From Cryptomeria japonica (Eukaryota; Streptophyta; Pinopsida; Cupressales; Cupressaceae), in contig NC_081410.1 of assembly GCF_030272615.1 (NCBI RefSeq), positions 221,949,415-222,013,414 of the forward strand: DNA of 64,000 nt. Reading direction: 5' to 3'. The notes beneath the pieces were generated by a model. It searched no databases, was not told the origin of the DNA, and saw only the letters and a list, made by a program, of their open reading frames with translations. The position numbers were made by a program, and so were the translations under genes. Shown here piece after piece: positions 55,814-64,000 of the stretch (its first letter is position 1; each line of letters opens with the position of its first letter).

Positions 55814-56984
55814 TGTTGGGTCTCAAATCAACAGATTGGATAGGTTCTAAGGAAATGCCAACTCCTATGATCAAACCCTCCAATTGACTTGGCCAACTTA
55901 TAGAGTGAACCTATTTGGTTACTAACTCTCTCACTTTAGGCTCTACAGGACCTAGGCGGGTATACCTACTCACTAGTTGTTCCTTCAACTAATGCTTTTT
56001 ATAGCAGATTTAGTGTCTTAATCTGATATCTCCTAGTCTCAGAATGGCATAAGTTTCTTAAATAGACTGATTTCAGTTGTGTGTATTGATCTATGTATCT
56101 TACAAAAGTATATATGTTACACTTTGGCTAAATTACCTACTATACCTACTCTACTAATCCTAATGCTTAAAAGTAAAGGGTAACTGGTATGGTTAAAGGG
56201 TTTGTTTACAAATGATCAGTGCCTTTCCTCTTATTTGGGCTATAGAGTCTTATATTTCTTAGGGACTTATTGTGTAAACTTATGAGACAGTTTTTAAACC
56301 CACCACCTCTTGATGAGTTTGTCAGTTACTGTTTCTTATGAGCTCTACTTCAATGTCTATATTGTAAACTGCTTGAATGGATTTAACCCTAACTTTTAAG
56401 AGACCATCCAAGGAAGAAATACAGGGAACAATTAAAATTCATGAGTAAATCTTTTTGATCCAAATCTACAATATGAAACACATAATTTTACTGGAAGAAC
56501 ACGAATAACCTTATCCACTTTTAGATAATATCATAAGCAACTACCTTCTAAAAATATGTTAACTCTCAACACATATGAGAAAGAAAATGCAACTGGTTAT
56601 TTTTGATAAAAAATTTCAAAGTACAAAATTGCCTCCACCTCTTCTATCTCTCCTCCTTCTTTACATTTTACATCACACATATATATATGTGGTTGAATGG
56701 TTTTCAACCCCTTTGGGTGAAAAGACACCCCCCTTTTAAATAAAAATAATTCCAAATCCCAAAATTGCGTTAGTTTATGTAATTAATTGTCACTTTACAA
56801 GTTGTTTAGGCATATTAGAGGTATGTTAAGGCTATTTTATGGGTATATAATGGATAAATGGTCTTTAAATGATGTAAATACCCCCTTTGGTGCTTCACAA
56901 TCCATTTTTTATGCCCATTATTGTGTTTATGTTATGGTTTCATATTGTGCAACAAATATAAAACATATTACTTGTACCTATTCA

Positions 56985-57015
<31 letters not shown>

Positions 57016-57077
57016 TTTTCTCATTTCTTGTCTTGGAATCTGGAATTCTAAAAATTGCAAAATTTAGGGTTCCAACA
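55814..57077 (+). repeat. Probable solo LTR
   Basis: Starts TGTTGG and ends CCAACA, a perfect 6 bp terminal inversion, 1264 bp. It sits in the spacer between Gag and ORF Y, where the complete element has no such sequence. Flanking GGGGG (55809) and AGGGG (57078) would be a diverged target duplication. It contains a (TA)n run at about 56986-57011. No gene is visible; the frame 56787-57098 includes the (TA)n run and is rejected. Confidence 0.5.
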
Positions 57078-57216
57078 AGGGGTATTGCAACAAGTTGAAT
57101 ATCATGCAGTTTACCCTCGGTTAATGGTGAGAAGATGGATTTCTTCTCTACCAGCAAATGTGTTAAGTTTCACTTAATCGGCAAGCATTTAATGCGGTTG
57201 TTGGAAGAAAAGACAT

Positions 57217-57224
57217 TATAAATA
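57217..57224 (+). promoter_or_regulatory. TATA box upstream of the second ORF Y copy
   Basis: TATAAATA 150 bases before ATG 57367. The position parallels 49028 in the complete element. Confidence 0.45.
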
Positions 57225-57366
57225 ATCAGTTTTCCCTCTTTTTCAATTCACCGAGTATTCAAACTTTTAGAGAGCGCAAAATCTGAGTGAAGGCATCCAA
57301 GGCGAAGAAGTGAAGTGATTTCTCTCAAGCACTCAACCATTATCAGGAAGCTTAAGGTATTTTTCA

Positions 57367-57860
57367 ATGGCTTCCTCCTCTGCTTCGGAATTTATTGCAA
57401 ACCCTACTGTTGTGGAAGTTGTGAAACTTCCTAGGCCCGTTTTTAAGATTATCCCTAAAATAGCCAACCAAGATGATTCCATGGGTGCATTTTCAAAAAT
57501 TCCTAAAGGTGTTTCTTATGTTGAAGACCCTAGAATTTATATTCACTACAATATTAAGGAATTAGGTTCTGAGGAAGTGTTGAAGATGTTTAAAATTGTT
57601 ATCTGTGATAAAAATGGAAATGTCAAACCCGAACACAAGGAAATTGAAACTTTAGGTTTTGTGGAAATCTTGGACATCCCTGAAATTCCTAAGGAGGTAG
57701 TGAGAATTGTCCTTAGCAAGGTTCATGGAGAATTTCTTTGACCAGATTCATTTTGCAAAATCACTAAGGAAGCAATTAGAGTAGTGATAGGTTTACCCTC
57801 CACCAATAGCAAGCCAGATAAGAATAAGAAGGTACCTAACAACATTGTCGTGACCTTGAC
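57367..57860 (+). pseudogene. ORF Y, second copy (N-terminal part)
   Basis: From ATG 57367 (MASSSASEF): ASKIPKGV-like IPKGVSYVEDPRIYIH, EIETLGFVEI, IVLSKVHGEF, then a stop at 57739 and ITKEAIRVVIGLPS, NNIVVTLTGALWS at about 57860. These match the first and third copies block by block. Downstream the plus-strand reading no longer resembles ORF Y, and an inverted ORF X reading begins. Function unknown. Confidence 0.75.
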
Positions 57861-59662
57861 AGGAGCACTATGGAGTCAAGACACTCATCAAAAACTTCAA
57901 CTATCATGCGGCTTCTCTGAACCTGATCCAATAGTTTTTGATTTAGAGGTGATTTAGGGTCAAAGGACAATGTCATATGTGTCAGGGGCTGAGGATTCAG
58001 GTGAGGTATGGCATTGATATATTCTGCCATCTGGGTAACAACTTGTTTCAACTCCTATTTGTCCTTCTCATATTTCTAGGTCCTGGATATCATTCTTTTA
58101 GTGGAGGATTCTAAATGTTTGGCATCCACGGTCCTTGAAGAAACTCCCAAGTCAAATTTCTCAACAATAAAATCATTCTCAGTGGCTTTTTCTGGATCTC
58201 TATCTGAGATAAGATTAGCTACTTCTGCTACCCAGTGGCTTATTTCATCATCAACTTCCATTATTGCCTGTATTTTAAGCTTCTTAGGTTTGGATATTTT
58301 CCCAGGGCACTTACTTACCATATCCTCCATGAGAATTGTAATAGGAACAATACTGCATTTATTTCCAATTGAAGCTCCAAGCCATCGAGAAGTACTCAAA
58401 GTTTCTTTGGGTGGAGGTGTCTGATCATCAAATGGGTTGACAACAGTCATAGTGGTCATTGGATTTGGATTTTCTTTAGGTTCTTTCTCTACATTTGCAT
58501 CCTGCACTAAAGGGTTATTTAACACTTTTTTAACCATGATCACTTGAGTTTCTTTGCTCGAATCTAAGTCCACAACAATTTGGTCCACCATTGGTTCTCT
58601 ATTCTTCTTTTTTCTCCTTGAACTGGTGATTTGAACTGCTGAAGAACTCAATGGGGATCTCTTTGATCTTCTAGTTTGAACCTCTCCAATTTTAAGCCTT
58701 TTGGCACCTGCAACATCAAAAAATTTCTTAGAGGAGGAAGTGGGAATCTGTGTTGTGTCATGAAGTGGACCAACTGTTAATTCATTAGGAGTAATAACCG
58801 ACTCCTTTCTAAATTTGCAGTCCCTTAACCACTTCTCTGTTCTTCTTATGAAATTGAAGGACATGGCTTCAATATTTTCTTCTTCTCTCCTATCCCATTC
58901 AATTTTAGGGATAGGTTGCCCTTGAACCCTTTCATTGAATTCAGGATCCAGTACATCTTCCCCTTCCTCTTCTTGTATTCCTGACACATTAATGGATAAC
59001 CTCATTGTAACAATCTATTGCAGAGTGAATCTTGACCACAATCTCCTCCTCACTTCAAATTCATCACAACAATTTTACCAATAGTCTTCTAATTGAGGTT
59101 CATGGAAGAAATAGTCATCAACATTTAGATGTTCTATAGCATATCCCCTGTTGTCAAACTTACGTCTGGCAATATAGGGCTGCAAATTCTTTTTCTTGAA
59201 CTCTAATTCTAGGTTCAAGGCATTAGAAAAAGACTTACAAGTTACAACTATAACATCCAAGTTCAATCAGGAAAGCAACCCCAGATTTACCCTTCATCCC
59301 TAACATTTTTGTCAATGTGGGCTAGCTGTCTGCAAACTTCAATAAGCACATAACTATTAAAGGCATACCTGGGAAATTTGAATAGTTCACCTTCAAATCC
59401 CCCCAATCTAATGTAAGTAAATATGGGAAATTGGATAAAGTAGCTTCCATATATACTAACCAACTCCATGGCCTCAGCTGACATTCTTTTATTTGTGTCT
59501 CTCTACAGTGCAAAGGCAAGTCTTCTTGCAAAAACATCATTCCATCTTGTGAAATTTTTTGCATTTCTCTATTGTTGCAGGTACAGGTAATAATCATAAA
59601 CCTTCAATTCTGTCCACCAAAGGCTCATTATGCAACCCTTTCCATTCTCTAGTACAAGACAA
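57861..59662 (-). pseudogene. ORF X, second copy (inverted, C-terminal 60%)
   Basis: Minus-strand reading from 59662 down: RRLAFALWRDTNKRMSAEAMELV, TYIRLGGFEGELFKFPRY, LIEVCRQLAHID, then in another frame EPQLEDYW, DEFEVRRRLWSRF, a long Glu/Ser/Lys stretch (58076-59005, 309 codons open) and ELKQVVTQMAEYINAI. The first copy has STYIRVSGFIGNPIVMP, LLEYVRQLV, RPNLEDFWANLQDSFKVR and ELKAQLGQYKKLLIEM at matching places. The N-terminal 40% is missing, cut by the copia LTR at 59663. Stops at about 59287, 59075 and 58040. The plus frame 58101-58424 is a shadow. Confidence 0.65.
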
Positions 59663-60707
59663 TGTTGCTATTTTGGTATGGTTTTGTCATTGATGTCAAC
59701 ACCTACTAAATACACCTACTTTGAAGATCCAGCAACATTCACCGGCAAACAGTAAACTATGCAACAGTTACTGGTATATGGTTCACCGGCAGGATATATT
59801 GATCACCGGTACCTGAAATGACATGGAAGACACTTGGTAATGTCACAGATATCATGTGGACACTTTATTTTGAAGTAATAATCATTGATATATTCTTATT
59901 TGCATATTTGCTTTTACTGACAAATAGGTCCAGGTTATCTAGGGTTACACTGACAGGTTTATCTTTTCCAGATCAGCATGGCACGCTATGGAGATGATTT
60001 ATTATTGTTGTAAATGCATTAAGCTAACATGTTTAATTGGTTATTGCATCAGATATTATATTATTTATAACAGGTTTTTATTGTAGAGCCGACTTACTAA
60101 AATTGGTCTTAGGGTATGGTATAAATGTAAGATCTTATTTGTAAGATCAAGTGTGGAATGTGGAAAAGGTTTGAGTAAAGATATATGCAAGATCAAGTAG
60201 AGGTATACATGAAGACATCATCTGAAGGTGAAGTTAGGTTTTTGTATAAGCATATCAGCATTACACCGGTACTGAATTCAGCATATGAAGATGCGATTTT
60301 GCACAGTACATTCTTATTGGATTTAACCATCCAACTGTAGTTAGTGTGACTCCCATTTGTGATTGAGTAGTGAGCTCTAGGCTATTGGCCTTTCTGCATA
60401 TGCAGACCCCTCTTTGTACACTTACTATCTGTAGTAGTATCATCTGATTGTGGGTAAGGTTTCCCACTGTGGTTTTTCCCTTACAGGGTTTCCACGTACA
60501 AATATTGGTGTCATGTGTTGTGGATGACTTTGTGCTTATGTTTCATGCATTAATTCTTACTGGTATAGCAATTTACTGTTAACACTATCTACCGGCATAC
60601 TTAACTGATTTGTCGGTATTAAGCATTAAGTTGGTTAATAATTTTTTGGTTTTATTTGACAACTGATTCACCCCCCCCCCCCCTCTCAGTTGTCTCTGGG
60701 ACCTACA
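59663..60707 (+). repeat. 5' LTR of the young copia element
   Basis: TGTTGCTATT...GGACCTACA, 1045 bp. It contains the GTGGTTTTTCCC...GGGTTTCCACG block (about 60468) and a 13-base C-run (60671-60683) within TTCACCCCC...TCTCAGTTG near the end. The minus frame 60261-60467 is a shadow. Confidence 0.88.
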
Positions 60708-60708
60708 A

Positions 60709-60722
60709 TTGGTATCAGAGCC
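60709..60722 (+). other. Primer binding site of the young copia element
   Basis: TTGGTATCAGAGCC one base after the LTR end, initiator-Met tRNA type. Confidence 0.9.
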
Positions 60723-60764
60723 TAGTCCTCTTTTTGCAGAAGTTTAACAACTTGAGGAGATCCA

Positions 60765-63700
60765 ATGTCTACTAATTATTTCAGAAAGGATAGTCCTAAA
60801 CTTGATGGAACCAACTATGGGATATGGAAAATCAGAATGGAGACATATCTGAATTGCATTGGTAAAGACATCTGGGGAGTTACTAAGAATGGTTATACTA
60901 CTGCTATAGCTGGTGAGACTGCTGCCACTACTTTAGCTAAAGATGAAGAAAATGATTGCAAAGCAAGAGAAGCACTCTTGAGCGCATTATCAGATCAACA
61001 AATCATGGGATTATTAGATAGGTCTATTGCTAAAGCTATTTGGGATAATTTGGAAACACTGAATGAAGGGGATCCCACAGTCAAAATTGCAAAACTTGAA
61101 AGCTTCCGAGTCAGGTATGAACATCTGAAAATGGAAGAAGATGAAAGGATTTTTTCTTTAATGGAAAGAGTAAATGAAATTGTTTTGGGTATCAAATGTT
61201 GTGGAGGAACCTTGAGAGAAGATGAGATTGTTTCAAAAATCTTAAGAGGTTTGCCACCGGCATATAAAATGAAGGTTACTGCTATAAATGAGTTGAGAAC
61301 AATGCCTAATACATCAGTAACTAGGGATACATTGATTGGAAAACTTTCAGCTTTTGAAATTGAGGAATTTGGTCATGTTACTACTATAAAAACTGATTTG
61401 GCCTTCAAAGCATCAACATCATCTACTCCATCCTTTGACAAATCAGACTGGAGAGCCTTTTATGCAAGAGAACTTGAAGAAACTAGGAAAGAGAATGAAG
61501 AGCTTGAAGAACTTGAAACACTATTTGCAAGAAAAATGCTAAAAGGCCCAATTGGAAGTAAGTATGAAGGTAAAGCACCCTTTAAATGTTTTAACTGCAA
61601 TAATATTGGTCATATGGCTTCAAGATGCCCTGATAGACATGCTAGACTAAGAGAAGAAGCTAAAAGAACATACAAACCTAATCCTGAATATCAGAGATAC
61701 AGATTTAAGAAAAACAAAGATAAATCTTGTTACATTGCTGATGAAGGTGTGACTGATGATTCTGATGAGGATCTAGCAGATAATGGATGGGTCTTTGTTG
61801 CTATAACAGAAGATCAACCAGCATCTATTGCTCAATTGGTAGAACAAGCCCTAGCAGCTAAAGTTGAATCAAAGGATGAATGGATTATTGACTCAGGATG
61901 CTCACATCACATGACTGGAGGCAAAGGTAAATTCTTGAACTTTCAAGAATACGATGGAGGTTTAGTAAGATTCGAAGATGACAAAGCCTGTTCAATCAAA
62001 GGTGAGGGTTCAATATCTCTTGATGGTAAATACAACACTGACAATGTCTACTATGTTGAAGGATTAAAACATAATCTTTTAAGTGTTGGTCAATTAGTTG
62101 AGAAAGGTTTTTAGTTAGAATTTAAAAATGGAAAATGCAAAATCATGAATAGAACTAGTTTGGAAATTGCAACCGGTAATTAGACTAGAGGTAATATCTT
62201 TCATTTGAATAACAGTGAAAAGACATGCTTAATTGCACATATAGATGAAAGTTGGCTATGGCATAAAAGACTATGTCATGTAAATTTTGATTGCATTGTA
62301 AAAATCAGTACTTCTAAGGCAGTTAGAGATCTACCTAAAATTGTGAAACCTCAGAATACAATTTGCAAGGAATGTCAATTTGGAAAACAAGTTAGAGCTA
62401 GTTTCAAAAGTATTCTAGAAAAATACAATAATGCCCTTGATTTAATTCACACTGATTTATGTGGTCTAGCTAGAACTAAAAGCTTACAAGGTGATAGATA
62501 TTTCATGCTAATTATTGATGATTATTCTAGAATGTGTTGGGTTACTTTTCTCAGAGAAAAATCAGAAGCACTTGGGAAGTTCAAACTATTCAAAGCAATG
62601 GTTGAAAATGAAACCGGTAAGAAAATTAAATGTTTAAGATCAGATCAAGGAGGAGAATTCACATCTAAAGATTTTAATACATTCTGTGAAGTAAATGGAA
62701 TCAAAAGACAGTTATCAGCACCTCAGACACCACAAAAGAATGGAGTTGTTGAAAGAAAAAATAGAACTATTTTGGATGCAGCAAGAAGTATGTTATCATA
62801 AGCTAAACTACCACATGTGTACTAGAGAGAGGCAGTAAGCACTGCTGGCTATACATTCAACAAAGTTCACATCAAAGGTGAAACCGGTAAGACCCCTCAT
62901 GAACTATGGTTTGGTAATATTCCTACTCTTAAATACTTCAGAATTTTTGGAAGTAAATGTTATATTAGAAGAGATGAGTATATTGGCAAGTTTGATCCTA
63001 GAAGTGATGAAGGAATATTTCTTGGTTATTCATCTAAGAGCAAGGCATATAGATGTTTTAATAAAAGATTACAGAAAATTTTTGAGAGTACAAATGTAAA
63101 GATTGATGAACAATTCAAAGGAACTTCAAGGTATATAGACTCTGAACCGGTAACAAAAATTATGACAAATGGACCTACAATAAATCCACTGGTACAGAAT
63201 GATGATCCAGTTACTCTGGTATCATCAGAGGATTCCAGAGTAATTGAAGAACAACAACAGACTAAGACACCCCGATATGTAAGATTGAATCATTCTGAAG
63301 ATCAGATAATTGGAAGCAAATTTAAAGGAGTCATGACAAGAGGAAGATTGGCAAATGAAGAGGTATGTCTTATTTCTCAAATTGAACCATTATCTATCAA
63401 TGAGGCATGTGAAGATAAAATTTGGATTAAAGCTATGGAAGAAGAATTAGGACAAATTGAGAAAAATAATACTTGGACATTAGTTCCACGGCCTAAAAAT
63501 AGAAATGTAATTGGAACCAAATGGGTATTTAGAAACAAACTTAATGAAGATGGTAAGGTTGTCAAAAATAAAGCAAGACTAGTGTGTAAGGGATATTCTC
63601 AGAAAGAAGGAGTTGATTACAATGAAACCTTTGCACCGGTAGCCAGAATTGAGGCAGTTAGATTATTCTTGGCTTTTGCAGCTCACAAGGATTACAAAGT

Positions 63701-64000
63701 TTATCAAATGGATATTAAATGTGCATTTTTGAATGGAGATCTTGAAGAGGAAGTCTATATTGAACAACCTGATGGATTTTCCTTGACAGATGACAATGAT
63801 ATGGTTTGCAGATTAAGAAAAGCTCTGTATGGATTAAAACAAGCCCCAAGAGCTTGGTATGCAAGATTGGATAAGTATCTTTTAAAGATTGGTTTTACTA
63901 AAGGAAATGCAGATAGCAATTTATATTACAAAGTAACTAATGATGACATCTTGATTATTGAAGTATTTGTTGATGATATAATCTTTGGAGGAGAAGATGA
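60765..64000 (+). pseudogene. Copia gag-pol (nearly open, truncated by the window)
   Basis: From ATG 60765 one phase runs to the window end (1078 codons so far). Gag: LDGTNYGIWKIRMETYLN, SLMERVNEIV. Zinc knuckle CFNCNNIGHMASRC at about 61588. Protease WIIDSGCSHHM at about 61880. Pre-integrase WLWHKRLCHVNFD. Integrase HTDLCG, RSDQGGEFT and GVVERKNRT (D,D,E all present). [26 protein letters not shown] and catalytic FVDDIIFGG at about 63966. Nonsense codons: 62112, about 62181, 62799 and 62823. Three of the four sit where a relative or the consensus has Gln or Trp (GNQTRG, SQAKL, YWREA), so single transitions explain them. The frame 62878-63099 is a shadow. Confidence 0.93.

Larger units (their letters stand above)
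46108..57860 (+). mobile_element. Gag + ORF Y element, plus strand (host of the nested copy)
   Basis: The 5' LTR begins TGTTGGAATTATAC at 46108, is split at 46436/54138 by the complete element, and ends CCTAACA at 54611 beside a primer site. Gag (54683-55756), a probable solo-LTR insertion, then ORF Y from 57367 follow. Similarity to ORF Y stops at about 57860, where an inverted ORF X fragment begins, so the 3' half is missing. Confidence 0.75.
59663..64000 (+). mobile_element. Young Ty1/copia element, 5' part (runs off the window)
   Basis: LTR 59663-60707, primer site, then Gag-protease-integrase-RT in one phase to the window end. IN before RT shows Ty1/copia. The polyprotein has only four nonsense codons and no frameshift, so this is the youngest autonomous-type element here and a possible helper for the pol-less elements. 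Confidence 0.93.

Noticed and set aside
57836-58051. Separate 71-codon gene on the minus strand
   Set aside because: It continues the phase-shifted C-terminal end of ORF X.
58101-58424. Plus-strand 107-codon frame
   Set aside because: It is antisense to the long minus-strand ORF X frame at 58076-59005.
62878-63099. 73-codon frame inside copia pol
   Set aside because: It is out of phase with the gag-pol frame, which remains open through this interval.

Overview
The window looks like intergenic DNA of a large, repeat-rich plant nuclear genome, with no bacterial or organellar features. Nearly all of it is LTR retrotransposons in several layers of nesting. The families (chromodomain Ty3/gypsy, Tat-type Ty3/gypsy with a second RNase H, several Ty1/copia lineages with initiator-Met-tRNA primer sites) and the pol-less elements suggest a gymnosperm, probably a conifer. 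That taxonomic call is inference. I recognise no intact host gene, tRNA or rRNA.

Layout. (1) 2-6486: 3' part of a chromodomain Ty3/gypsy element; its long 3' LTR (from 2809) holds an array of eight CTACCG/CGGTAG palindromes, and it abuts a truncated copia LTR. (2) 6487-21197: a minus-strand Ty1/copia element. Its RNase H is split by a complete Ty3/gypsy chromovirus (8218-16133) with two ~1.64 kb LTRs, a primer site and CTACT target duplications. (3) 21198-37799: a decayed plus-strand Tat-type gypsy element (gag, protease, RT, two RNase H domains, integrase). Its integrase is split by a ~5.6 kb insertion (28243-33839) carrying an unfamiliar long reading frame, here ORF X. (4) 37800-44848: minus-strand remains of a Gag + 'ORF Y' element, a truncated copia element, and a solo LTR. 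(5) 46108-57860: a plus-strand Gag + ORF Y element whose 5' LTR is split by a second, complete element of the same architecture (46437-54132). That element has AATAT target duplications, LTRs, primer site, polypurine tract, a coiled-coil Gag with four zinc knuckles, and a 1106-codon ORF Y, but no protease, integrase or reverse transcriptase. (6) 57861-59662: a second, inverted piece of ORF X. (7) 59663-64000: a young, nearly open copia element running off the window.

The strongest candidate for something undescribed is the pol-less pairing of a four-knuckle Gag with ORF Y. It occurs three times here, with the same gene order each time, so it is a recurrent family and not one scrambled copy. 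A second long accessory frame, ORF X, occurs twice. These elements presumably depend on copia-type machinery in trans: they share the primer-site and polypurine-tract style and two LTR sequence blocks with the autonomous copia element at the right edge.

Decay is notable. Several long frames (ORF Y 49291-52608, gypsy pol 10917-14438, copia pol 60765-64000) keep one frame throughout and are broken only by nonsense codons, often TAG where relatives suggest CAG or TGG. That is what deamination of methylated cytosines would give.
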